Position numbers and translations under genes: made by a program
Shown: positions 45,598 to 58,820 of the stretch, one piece after another
How the letters are laid out: each line of letters starts with the position of its first letter
Position numbering within the stretch: the stretch's first letter is position 1
Notes under the pieces: generated by a model
What the model saw: only the letters and a program-made list of their open reading frames with translations
Databases searched by the model: none
What the model was told of the DNA's origin: nothing
Source of the DNA: Costus lasius
Taxonomy: Eukaryota; Streptophyta; Magnoliopsida; Zingiberales; Costaceae
Reading direction: 5' to 3'
DNA: 64,000 bases
NCBI GenBank assembly: GCA_027563935.2
Contig: CM050449.1
Span: forward strand, 17,692,735-17,756,734

Positions 45598-48500
45598 ATG
45601 GCGATGGGGGTTTCCACCCACAGCGGCGCCCTCAGGCACTCCTCTCCATCGCCAACCTCGCTTTGGTTCTCCTCGCGCATTTACCGTGCCGTATCCTTCT
45701 GTAGTTCGACGCGGCATGATCGCCCCGCCTCGTGCACGGGAAGGTTTCGCACTTAACTTTTCTTCTCGCTATTTCGTTTTTTCTGGTCTCCTGCTCTGCA
45801 TTTAGCGCGGTTTGGCCTTGGTTTCGGGTTTTTATTCCAGAGGCAACGAATTTGTTTTTCTTTTATGGGGTTTAGTCGGAATGAGCTTTCAGGAATTAAC
45901 CGTTCCCCCTTTCATAGCATTAGCTTAAATTTCTGGCTCGCTGGGCGATTATTTATGCATTGATGGCCACAGGCTTGACACCTGTCTCTGATTTAGATGT
46001 TTCCTTCATCCTCGTTGGGGTTCGTAAAAATTGAACAATCCTTCAGTAGCTTTTATCTTGCAAGGTGTTCAGAGCTGGTTTTCTGGGCTTTTGTTTCTTT
46101 CTCCTCTTTGTCAACGGCATATACACTGGCATTCTACGGCCTGGTTGTGCAAGGCAGTTTGTCGTTTTTCTGAATCATGAAATTTCCGCACATGACGGAC
46201 TGATGTGTCGAGATGCCAATTCTTATGATATGTAACAGGTTGCAGTTTATAATGTCTTTGAGAAAGAAATGTGAGCGTTTATATTCTAGAAATAAGCACA
46301 CATTTGACAGATATTTAATTCAGATTACCAATTCAAAGTGACAGTCTCTAAACAAAGATCTGAGACTCAATACTAGATGGCAGATACCAGTAGAGAAAAC
46401 AATTGAACTTGTTATTGGTGATGCTGATGCTGATGATTGAGAAGGAACAGTGAATCATATTTGCTAATTGCAAATATCCAGTTGATTTTCACTAGGCTGT
46501 GCATCCTAGAAATGAAAAATGAAGTGATAAGACTGAAAATTTCCCTTATGTTTCTATCTTCTCTCATTTTAGTTCCGTCTAAATTGAGTGGAAATCACAT
46601 AACTATTTTACTTTTCTTCATTTCCTTATTATTTTATCCTTCTTTTACTTCTTTTCCTCTCTACGGAACAAAGTACAAAAATACAAAGTGTCACTTTGGG
46701 TTGGGTTGATTGTCACGCCATGGGTTTGCATTCGTGTTTACCTTGATGCTATCAGTATAAGTTATAAATCCATTATTTTCATATATCAGTTCACATCCCT
46801 AGATATAATGACACTTGTTTCAGCTATTTCTGTAGACGAGATGCTGACTCCATGGCACTACTTTGGCTAAAGGAGAAGGAAAAACTAAAGTATGATAAAG
46901 AAGTTAGGCGAGTTCAGCATGGAGTTTGGAAGGGTTTGATTCCTCTCCCAAATCATGATGCTAAAATTGGAAGAGGATCTGTTGAGTTAGGATATGTGGT
47001 TCATCGTTTGGCACCATCCTTTAATCCGATTATCAAAGAATTACCCCACCCCACTTTGCCTAACCTTGAGAATTCACAGATCCAAAATCCTCTATATGTT
47101 CCTGGTCCAGAAGTGACTGAAGATTTGTCTAATAAATCTTCACATTCTGAGAAGAATGTTGTTGACTGCGAAGATCTTGACAAACTACACAAGGTGGTAA
47201 ATGAGAAAAAACTTTCTCTGATTTATGACAAAGTACTAGTTGTTGACAATATCTCAACAGCTAGACAAGTAGTCCAGTTACTTACTACCGAGTACAAGAA
47301 TTTTGTTCATGCATGCGACACAGAGGTTAGTCATAAAAATATTTAAACTGCCACTGCTATCTTTGTATTTAATCTTGCTAAGTAATACCCGAACTTACTA
47401 CATCTAAGAATTGAATATTTTCATTAAGCTTACTGAGGTAAATGGCTTTTTGATTAACATTGTGACAAGTTTTTTTGTTCTAAGTATTCAATTTTCTGAG
47501 CTATACTAGGATCAATTTCAAAAGAAAAACAAAATGCCTTGATTCCTACTTTGTTGTTTTCTTGTTCTTCTAAATTTACTATCGGCGTTTCTTTACCCTT
47601 CTTCTCTTGAGGTAGATAATACACCCTGCCCGAGGATTTGTTGATTGAAGCTTTGTGGAAGTTTTATTTGTCTATGTTCAAATCCCCCTAAACAATAATT
47701 CATCTTATTTCTTTTGATGCACTATTTTTTAATCCTCCATTTTTTCTTGAATGTACTATGTTCACACTTCTGAGCATTTAAGCTCTGTTGAATATAACTT
47801 TCTTGATAAGATGTCTTCTTACATTTCGCAGCTGGATTTTCCTTGCACAGAATTGCGCTTCTTATTACCCACCAGCTTGTTTTAGTTTCTCTAGAATGGT
47901 TCTTTTTGGTTGTGCAAGTCATTCTTCAGACTTTATGATTGTTTGTATGTACCTAAGTTGAAAAAAAGAATGCAGATTGGTTTTGATATACTTATACTTG
48001 TAGACTGATTGAGTTTTAGATCATTTTTAATTCTCCATAGTCCATACATGATCTTTGTTCTGTCTTGAATAAAATTCTCTCCGATTTGTTGTCAGAAAAT
48101 AGCAGAATGCTATATTATTTGTATCGGATCCTATTTACGCAGCTGCAAACCTTGAGATGTTATGATGCATCTCTTCTGTTTCTCAATGCTGTCATTCTTC
48201 ATGCTCTCAATGAGCCTTGTTGCTAGGGTATTTTCATTCCATCTTTCCACAAACAATATAAAATTTTTTGTGTCAAACATGTAAATGAATCTGGAAGGAT
48301 CTTGATGACCTTGTCTTCCTATCTTGTTAACATCTATTTTTGATGTTCGTGTTACTCCCTGAAGGTGGCAAACATTGATGTCAAGACTGAAACACCAGTT
48401 GAGCATGGAGAAATCATTTGCTTTAGCATCTACAGTGGTCCAAGTGCTAATTTCGGAAATGGAAAATCTTGTGTTTGGGTTGATGTTCTGGATGGTGAAA

Positions 48501-51500
48501 AGAATCTATTAATGGAGTTTGTTCCATTCTTTGAAGATTCGTCCATCAAGAAGGTATTACTCTTTAGAATTTGATCATTTCCAAATGCAATAATTTAATC
48601 TAGGATATACACTGGCATTAGTTCTTTTTCTTAGTAGTATGTTCAAATAGTAAAATAGGCTGATGCCATATTTAACATTAGAAATACAATTTATTCATTA
48701 ATCAGGATTGTTGTTGGGTGTTGATTGTGTCAAATAGTGTGTTAATGGTCGGAAAAATCATATCGCTTATATACAAAATCGTTGGCTTGAACTGAGTTGA
48801 GCCCTTCTTACATTGAATTACCCTAATTTTCCTCTATATCTTTGTTTTTATCCCTGTTTTCCAACTTCTCTCTCTTCTTCTCCTGTCCCTTCTCTACTGA
48901 ACCAATTGGGATCAAAACTGAGTTGAGCCCTTTTTTACTTCATTCTCTCCCTTCTATTGTTCCTTCTCTCCCCCAGCGAACAAGTTCTGTTGGCTGCATT
49001 CGTCCACAAACACTCCCATCCTGCAGTTTTTCATATACTGGCCATCAGCCATCAGTTACCACCAGTCATATATCCGCACCTCAGTTAACGATCTTTGTTC
49101 TTTCCCTTGCTGCACTCATCACCAACACTTTTAATCGCCGTCTACACTGTCCACACTCACTCACATTGTTGCTCACCTCACCATCGCCCTCGTTCACCAT
49201 CTAGTTAGTTGAATGAGAAGGCATACTTGCTTAATCATCAATAAGTATTATCTTATGCATATTTTTACCCTATAAAACTTAGAAAAATAGACATTCAATA
49301 TTAATCATGAGGTTATAGTTCCATCATTTAGTAACTTTAACACACTCTCAAGCTTACCATATTATATATATTGTATGAGTTATATATAATTAAAATTGCT
49401 TTGCTAGGTACCGTCATTACAGTGTTATTTGGTATTGACCGGTATATACCGATCCGACCAGTACACCAATATTGATAACTTGAACCTTGACTCTTAGTAT
49501 TTCCCTATCTAAGATGTAATTTGTTACCGGCCCAACTTAGTTAGCAAACTAGGTTCGGGTTTGCGGGCTAGACCGGTTAGTAGAGTAAGGAGAGTAGGAG
49601 TATTTATTAGGGTTTGGGGTTGAGAGGAGGGTATTAAAAGTTGTTTTTTTCTTTTCTTTTAGGAGGTGTGTGTTTGGCACGAACTAGTTGAGGAATAGCT
49701 ATATCAATTGGCCTGACTTGCTGAATCGATCGTCAGACTTTAGTTGTCTAACGATAGGCTAAGGTGGAAGCGAGTTCTGTTGTTGACAACCGATTTGTGC
49801 GTGGATTTGCGGTCAAAAAATATAATTTGTTTGATGAAGGCATAGTGGGAAGATATGCTTTGTGTCTAATCATTGCTGCGAGGAGGAAAGGTTTTGGCAT
49901 CACATCTTGCCAACGGAGTCATGCCCCATCTAAATCACTAGCAAGGACATGGTAGTAACATGTTAATATACACGTATAATAACATGTATCATGACAATTA
50001 ATTAATTTAAATAACTAATCGGGTCAAACAACAACTAATATATATAATTCAGTGTCAACTACACAACACAACTCAATTTGTTTAAAACTCTAATTATTAC
50101 AAAACTTACCAAGTAGCTTCACCAAATATTTGTACAAATATTTACATTAGCACGAAGTCATTGCACAATCATTAGCATAACTATTGTACTCTAACTAAAT
50201 CCATCTTGAAGGTCTCTACTTCTATCTAGAACTCTCACAAAATTGATCTTTACTTGGAAGCAAATTAAAAGGAAGTTAGCAAAAGTAGGGAGTAAATCAA
50301 AAGGAATGAATGTACAACAATAAGATATCATAACTATTATACTCTAACTAAATCCATCTATTTGGTGCTGGAGGTCTCTACTATCTAGAACTCCCACAAA
50401 ACTGATATGTACTTAGAAGTAAATCAAAAGGAAATTAGTGCTAAGTAGGGAGTCAATCTATATGAATGCATGTACAATAATAAGATATTATAAATGTCCA
50501 ACTACTCAATACAGGAGTATATCATATCCATCAAACATAAATAATTAATAAATAAAATACAGTATAACTCATGAAATATGCAAGCTGCAATGGCTATGGT
50601 CTCGCCTCCCGAGTCACACTCTTGGTAGAGTGATTCTACCGCGAGCTTGTATAGTAGAACGATCCAATGATGTTGTGTCCAACACCGGACAACCCAGTGT
50701 TATCCAGAGACAACCTGGTGGTGACCCTTGCCGGCTACAACCTATTGATCAGCGCTAAGGTCCCAATGTGAACTAACTCGCCCACCCAATCCAATCCAAT
50801 ATAACACATTAGCATGTAATGTCTTTAAATTATGTCATATATAAATACACATTAACATCCTGTACTAATATGCCAATGCAATGATGTATTAATGAAATAT
50901 CTACTATGCACCAATAATCATAGTGCAGGGACTACAAAATATCTCAAGTCAATAACAAGAAGCAAAGATCATGGAGTCTAAACCCATGTGAGACACCATG
51001 CTAACAAAAAGGAAGTAGACCCCTACCTCAATAACTGGGCTCTATGCTCAATACCAACTGGACTCATTATCTTCTATCCTTTCTCTTTGTCTCTACAATG
51101 ATACAATTATAAATAATATTAATAATTTATTTACACAAATTTTCTAAACAAATAATATACACTATTCAATTCAATTTCTGCACATATACAACTTACTAGA
51201 TTTCTATTCATCAACACTTATTAATTTCCATAATTTACGACAATTTATTATATATCCTCTTAAATTTATTTATTTAATTAATTTTATCTAATCAACCAAA
51301 ACTAGCTTACAACTGACACAGCGCAAGGTTGAGTCCTCAACGCCTCCAGAACTAGCTGTAATAACATAAATTAAAGCTAGAAATTTTCAAATTTTATTTT
51401 ACACGCTTAAGAACCTTAACAACAACAATCAAAATATTTAACTAGCAATTTTGACTCAAAATGGAGAAGAAACAAGGCTGGAGATTTATCATCACCTTGT

Positions 51501-54500
51501 TGAAAAGTGCAGCGTTGTTGCTGCCTTGCTGGAAGAAAAATGGCACTGCTCAGTGCCAACTAGATAAGAAGAGGGAGAGGAAGAGAAGCTGTTTTGGATG
51601 GGGAGAAAGAAAGAAATTTCACCACGAAATCAAATCCGGTGAAGAAGAAAAATTGGGTGAGGAGGGTTTCAGTCAAAGCAGGAAGAGAGAGAAGAATAAA
51701 ATAAAATAAAATAATATAGGAAGAGATAAGATAGGGTAAGTTGTCATTGGTAAAAAAATATATTACAAAATAGTCTTCAAGTTCCATATATTTACAAGAA
51801 TGCCCTCAATCAACTACTCTTCTATTTTGTTTACACATGTAACAAGTGGGGAGGGGTGACGAGAGTTCGCCGAGGTGAGGAGGTGGGACGAGTAGTCATT
51901 GAGGCAGAAGAAGAGAGGAGGGTGGCAGATCTGTGCTTGGCAGAAAAAAAGAAGATAGCGGTAGATTTGTTTCCTTTCTGCTCATGCGATTGTTTGAAAC
52001 CCTAACTAGGAGGTGAACGATAGTAGGGATTGGCAGCCTGAAGGAAGTGGGCATAGGCAAGAGTCGAGGTGTGAAGGAATTTGGTGCGAGTGAGGGTTTG
52101 TGGTGTGAACAAAGCAGACATTGTGCGGGGGAGAGTTGGTTTGGCGGACAAGGCACTGATTAGGGTTTGAGAAAGAAAAAGAGAGGGGTTAGGGACTTTT
52201 GGTAAGGGAGTATGTAAAGGAAGGAGTCAACGCCGATAGTGTTGCAATGACAAGGGGAGAAACACTTCTAGAAGCACTTGAGAATATAGAAGTAGAAGTG
52301 CAGTGCAATGGAACTCTAGCGGAAAAGAGGATGGAAATCTTGGTAGCGGCAGAGGCGGTGATAGAATCGGGAGTTGGTAGAGATTGCTTAGTGCCAAGTT
52401 GAGATGGATCATGGCTTTAGTGTTTTGGACAATATGGACTTGCTAGCAGAGCTAGTGAAGGAGAGGAAGGTGGACTTGAGGAAGCTTCCAACAGTCATCA
52501 ACCACTGCCACCCTCACCGACCACCACTACCACCACCTGAGGAGCATTGGTCTCCGCTAGAGTCAGGCTAGTGCCCAACATTATAGGAATCTACGTTGAT
52601 GGCAGGTGGGGAGGGGGTATCTAAACAGGGGGAGACCTAAATAGAGAGATGATAGTAGAAAAGGACAGATGATGGATCCATATGCGCGTGGATTGGCCAA
52701 GATTTGGTGGAGCTGATCCAGTGGGGTGGATAGCATGAGTAGAACAATACTTTGATATCTAAGAGACAAAGTATAAGGTCCCAATGGCCTTAGTGAGCAT
52801 GGAAGGTTAGGCGGGCCATTGGTTTAGATGGATAAAATGGATAATTTCTAACCTCACCTAGGAAATATTAGAAGTGGAAGTGTTGTAGTAAATTTTTAAC
52901 TGCCACTGTATATGAGCGCTTGATAGTCCTTGAGCATGGATATATGAGCTATAGAGTATGTGACAACTTACGAGGAGATAGTCTCAATTACCTAATCTTC
53001 TAGAATAATAATTTGTGAGATTTGTTTTGAAGGGATTAAATTTGGAGGGAGATGGTGTGAGTATACCTAGCAATTCGGGTCAGCGGGTCATAAATGGGTC
53101 GTGTCAGCTATGACCTATGACCCGATTAAGCCAACCCGAACATGACCCGTTTAATTAATTGGGTTGAACTGTGTAACCTGAACAAGACCCGAATATAATC
53201 GGGTTAACCCGACACGACCTGAATAACCCGTTTATCATTCATATTTTAAATATAAATAATAAATTAATAAAAATTATATTAAAATTAATAAAAATTTGGG
53301 CTTATGTGTGGGCAAAAATCTAGGTTAAAAGATAGTTAAAAGATATTTGGGCTTATGGGCTAGCAATGAGAGTTAGATGAGACTATATTTAAATTATATA
53401 TATATATATATATATAAATCGGGTTAAGTGGGCCAACCTGTTTACAACCCGACACGACTCGATTATTTTCGGGTTATAAACGAGTTGACCTGTTTATGAC
53501 CCGAACACGATTATGGTTGACCCGAACCCGCCTAACTTCGTGTCGAGTCGGGTTGGGTCAGCGGGTCGTGTCAAATTTTGACAGCTCTAGGTGTGAGCTT
53601 GTTTTCCACTCACATCATGCAAGTCATAACACAACTCGCATCATTGAGAGGTAGATAATAGGGGGAGTAACATTGAAGGGGTGAACATAGGCTAAAGGAG
53701 TGAGACAAAAGCCAATCAGGTTATGAAAACTAATCTTAGGGAGGAAACCCTCTTTGATATGCAACATTGTTAGATTCACTTTGAGGGGTTTCTTCGATCT
53801 ATAGTCTTCCTAACATAGATAAGAACCAACGTTAGATTTAGTACCATGCTACATGCATAGGGAAGAGTAGGTGGCTCATATTGTATAGGTTCTAGGGAAG
53901 TGGGAAACTAGTGTAGCCCTATAGGAGGGCCAAATAGCTGCGACCATATGAGGGGAGGGGGGAGGGGTTGTGCATTAACCTTACCACATGATGCATTGAT
54001 ATGGGAATAAAAATTTTTGTTTAATTTTACTCATAGAGCATGAGGATGCAGAATGGGCCAAAGATGAGGTGTCACGAGAATATGGGGTGAGAGAAGCATT
54101 ATGGTCCAAGCTTTTAAAATAATTGATTGAGTCGTCAAATAGCCTTGTCCTCAAGGCTGTAGTTCACGAGCGGGGCAATATTACAAGCTCAACTTAGTTA
54201 GCAAATTAGGTCCTAGTTAGTGGGTTACACCCGGATAGTAGGGTAAGGAGACTAATGGTATGTATTAGGGTTTGAGGTGGGAGGAGGGCATTGAGAGTTG
54301 CGTGCATTTGGCATGAGCTTGTCAGATCACCGATTGTGGAATAGTCGTATCATAATTGATATTGGTATTATGTGGTGTGATTGTTACATGTGAATTTGTG
54401 TTAATATGATGTGTTTGTGTTGGTACACTTGGTATATATTGATTTGACATTGGATTGATACATTAGTATGAATCGACATTGTTTCAACAAATAAAAAGAA

Positions 54501-55233
54501 GACCAATATGTTAATTACCAAGAAATAGAATTATTCATTTATCAGTGAGAATATGACTTAACTTACTAGAAGCGTGAAGGGACTAGGAGAAATAGTGGAT
54601 TGAGAGAGTAAAAAATGTGATGAGAGCCAAGGATGCATAAACTACTATAGATGTTGGCAAGTGGTGTTAAGAGTATAGCATATATGTTATTGACTTAATG
54701 GTCATGGTAAACTCGGTAAACTTGATGATCTTGAGTAAATTTGCATGAGTAAATTTGAAAATTTAGATGAGTTTACTAAAAACTTGATTCTACACCCGAG
54801 TTAACTTAATGGGGTTCTTCGTTCACTCAGTAGTTTAACAACTAGATTTAGTTTGTACTAACACAAGATAGTGGCTATATTGTGTTTATTGGGTTGGTAC
54901 TGAGTTTGTGTATTCAGTATAGGTTTTTGTATTTGTATAAGAAAAAACTCAAATATGCCAAGTTTAAGATCACTACCTCATTGGAACCTGAGTGAAAAAC
55001 AATGGTTGCTCATTGACTTTCGAAGTTTGAACCAATTATCACTGTTGACTTCTTATTTAGTGGAGGAGAATAGTGTTGGATAATTTGTAGTTATTTAATT
55101 ATATTAGTGGTGTCGGTAGGCATTTTAACAACGTGTTGTATTCAAGGTTTCAAATTTTGTCTCGTACCATCCGGTGTAGGTGGTACATACTTGTCCGACC
55201 ATGGACCAAAACTAGGACATGGTCCATATTGGT

Positions 55234-55265
<32 letters not shown>

Positions 55266-58200
55266 AAATTGGTACGTACTGGCACCAATACCGAACCGCA
55301 CCGGTATCTTAAGCCTTGGTTGTATTCAGTGGTGTTAGTTGGTTGCTTTAAAATCTATTGTTATTATTGATTTAGTAATGTGTCCAAAGCCTATTTATAA
55401 GTTTTATTTCTTGTTATAATAGGCAATTTTGATTGAATATTAAATTATTGACTATATTCTTCTCCTAGATCCTCCTTTCCTCTCTTTTTGGGCATTCTAT
55501 CAGTTCTCCCTTTCTTCTCTTGCTTCCCTCTTTCTTCTTCCTTTTTCGCTTCCTCTTCCTAATCTATCTCATTGTCTTCTATAGCTTTCTGCTCTAGGTC
55601 TGTCACTGTATCTCTCCTTTCTTCCTTCAATATTTTATCCCATAGTTGGAGGCATTGCATGTCGTCTCTTGGACTTTTGCTACATAACAATGTTCTACTT
55701 TTAAGTTTAAACCTGTTATTCTATTTGGAGTCAGTACTTCAGTTTCTTTCAGTTTTGATATATAAACGGCGTTTCATTTTTTTTCTTCCTGGTTAAGAGA
55801 TATATATTCTTATATCTTACTTTTGTAGGTTTGGCATAATTATAGCTTCGATAATCACGTGCTAAGGAACTATGGTATCAAGCTTTCTGGGTTCCATGCC
55901 GATACTATGCATCTTGCACGTCTTTGGGATTCATCCAGAAAAACTGATGGAGGGTATTCACTTGAAGGACTAACAAAAGATGCAAAGGTCATGTCTTCAA
56001 AGAGGCAACTTGCTGTTGATGAACTTACTGTAGGGAAGATATCTATGAAATCCATCTTTGGTAAGAAAAAGTTAAAGAAAGATGGGTCTGAAGGGAAATT
56101 AACAACTCTTGCTCCAGTTGATATACTTCAGAGAGAAGAGCGGAAATCATGGATTGGTTACTCAGCTTTGGATTCCATAAGCACTTTAAAGCTTTTCGAT
56201 AGCTTGAAAGAAAAGCTTATAGATATGCCGTGGACTCTTGATGGTGTATATAGCGGAACAATGTATGATTTCTATAATGAGTATTGGCGGCCTTTTGGTG
56301 TTCTTTTAGTGCAAATGGAAAATGAGGGAATGCTTGTTGATCGAAGTTATCTTTCAGAGATGGAAAAACTTGCTGTTGCCGAGAAGGAAATAGCTGCAGA
56401 TAAATTTAGAAAATGGGCATCGAAGTACTGTCCTGATGCTAAATATATGAATGTTGGAAGTGATTCTCAAATACGTCAGCTGTTTTTTGGTGGTATTATG
56501 AACAGGTGTTTCCACATCTTCGAACCATTTTCATATTTTCAAAATTCTCTTTCCAGAGCATCACGTTCCAAATTATTGACTTGTCTGTTTCTTTTGTTGT
56601 CTCTGTGCTAGGGTTTTTTTTTCAACAGTAAAGTTCTTGTCAATCCTGTTTCGAGTTATTATAAGTGTCGCTTCTAATATTCTTTTCTTTCTCTGCTTTA
56701 ACTTTTGTGGTGTTTGTGACGGGTGTTTCTAGAAATGAGATAAAAAAACCATGTCTTTCTAGATCATTTTTACCTGATGAAATTTATTATGCTAAAAATA
56801 GAAGTTCATTCACTTTGAGGCTTCGAGCAATTATCAAATTGTCAACTTTGATGTTGTATACTTGCATATTGTTGTGTCAAATTTCTTTGGACAATTTAAT
56901 TCTCAACTCATAAGATGAAAAATTGTCCATGAAAAGCTTTTCGGTAGTAGTCTAATTATAGGAGTTGGCGATTATTTCTATTCTCACATTAGTTAAAGTC
57001 AAATCATTATGTTTTTTTATTATTTTTTTATTTTTTGACAAGTAAATAATGAAGGTGGGGCTTGACCCTAAGATCTTATTATCAACAACAAAAGTCCTTG
57101 CAACCGACACCTCTTTAGATTTTTATGTTATAGATTGATCAGTATGATAAGTTGGTATGAGAATAAGGAAGGGCATGGTTAGTCCTATTGGGGCTATTTT
57201 GTGGGTGCTCCTATGCATGCTAAGATGGTGGTGTGCACAAGGAACAAGGCAAACACTGAAGCTTGAGTATTAGAATTGGTACTACTTTGTGTGGCAAAGT
57301 TGGTATCAAGGTGCAAGACTGAAATGACTGCATGAGAAAGTCGACATCATTCCATGACGGCACAATGCAACTTGGTGTGAGAAAGCTTGTATTGGCAAGG
57401 ATGGTTGCTGGCATATTTTTTTTTTACATTGGCAAGTTAAATAATGAAGGTGGGATTTGATCGTGGGTCCTTACTATGGTTTAAAACATCAATCTGACCA
57501 TGGACTAAACTAGTGTTGGTTATATATATGTATGTATATACTAGTGGTCTACTGGTCCATTGTTGGACTCGTACACCGGTTTAGATCAGTATTTTAAACC
57601 TTAGTCCTTACCACTTGACACATCATTGTGTTACTATTTTATGCTTTTTGAACAACTTAAGTGAGAATCTTGATCCATTTTCAATTCGAGTCGGTGAACC
57701 AGCATACCGCTGAAACTGCAACAAATGCTATATATTAATCTGTATCGATTCCAAACTTCTGGAATCAAACGTTCTTATTACCCTTAAAAGTCAAATGTGA
57801 CAGTCCATTACTGTTGGCCTTTGCTTTGTTCATCTAATTAGTTCCCTAGTCTTTTATATCCAATTCTTTATTAATATTTTGATGACAGCTCAATCTCCCA
57901 GTCTGATTGGTGCTGAAAGGAATAATGTAGTTTCTGTTTGATTGAAAAGAAATTGAACGTAACTGGTGCATAATGTCAGACTTTCTCTAATGCACTTCTT
58001 GCTTGTAGATAGTAACTTATGATTCTAGAAGATTTGGGATTCTATGCTTGCGTTTATGACCAAAACTTAATTTAGCCTCGGCTGGATGTTCTCCTCTTTT
58101 ACGAGTGTATTTTGACAATCCAAAAATGTTTTCTCAGATAATGGTCTCCTCGTAGTTGCTGAGATGTGGTTATTTTAGGTGAGAGTGAGGATACACTATG

Positions 58201-58762
58201 TAACCTAGATAGAAATTTGGTAGGACTGTATAACACTTGATGTTTTGAGCTGGTCAATCTACATGTTCTTATAACTAGCATCTTCTGTTTGAGCTTTTTT
58301 TTTGTGGAAGCTAGAGATGGATTTTTTCAGTTGCTTTGCTCCTACAATTTATAGAGTTAAGGAATTGATTTCTTAATATTGGTTAATCTGAGTTTCATTG
58401 CACTTATCTATCTCTTGAATTTGAATGTGAGACATTGATCACTAATTTTGTGTTTCCTTGAAGGAATCCACAGCGGAAAGAAGCAACTTCCCTTCTTTAA
58501 GCTGTGGATTCCTTTCAAAGAAACACAGCCTAAGTGCTCAAGTTTGTGCTCGTTTTCTTTCTTCCTCTTCTTTGGAGCGGGTGTGATTATGTTTAGGGTG
58601 AAGTGGTTCTGAAAACCACACCTTTCACTCATTGTCAAATGCAGATATTTTTTAGCTATGTTAACATACTTGATACCAAGGTTCAAAGTATCGGTTCGAC
58701 CGGTTGTACTAGTTAGCAGTTAGACTGGTACGTATCAGACCATGGCACCGACATACGGTATT

Positions 58763-58820
<58 letters not shown>

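Larger units (their letters stand above)
49522..54352 (+). mobile_element. Degraded LTR element G in the polymerase intron
   Basis: Short LTRs at 49522-49706 and 54179-54352 (185 and 174 bp) share CAACTTAGTTAGCAAA, GTATTTATTAGGGTTTG-type sequence and a ...TATCA end. The exact target duplication is TAATT (49517-49521 and 54353-54357). A decayed Ty3/gypsy gag lies at about 52190-52910 in the same orientation. CCTTGTCCTCAAGG and a GAGCGGGGCAATA tract precede the 3' LTR. No pol is recognisable. Confidence 0.82.
48554..55828 (+). other. 7.3-kb third intron of the polymerase gene
   Basis: It separates exonuclease motif I from motif II. Its length comes from a degraded gypsy element (49522-54352) with a hAT MITE inside it, plus a palindromic repeat at 55142-55320. 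Donor GAAG/GTATTA and acceptor TTTTGTAG/GTTTGG are canonical. Confidence 0.85.

Noticed and set aside
45354..45805. Several overlapping open frames of 90-137 codons near the polymerase start
   Set aside because: They come from the GGC triplet run and a GC-rich first exon. Only the frame starting at 45598 joins in phase through a good donor to exon 2.
48842..49204. 120-codon open frame on the plus strand
   Set aside because: It is pyrimidine-rich low-complexity DNA inside the polymerase intron, without homology that I recognise.
51461..51709. 82-codon open frame MEKKQGWRF...
   Set aside because: It lies in the decayed interior of element G, is Lys/Glu-rich from purine-rich DNA, and shows no domain.
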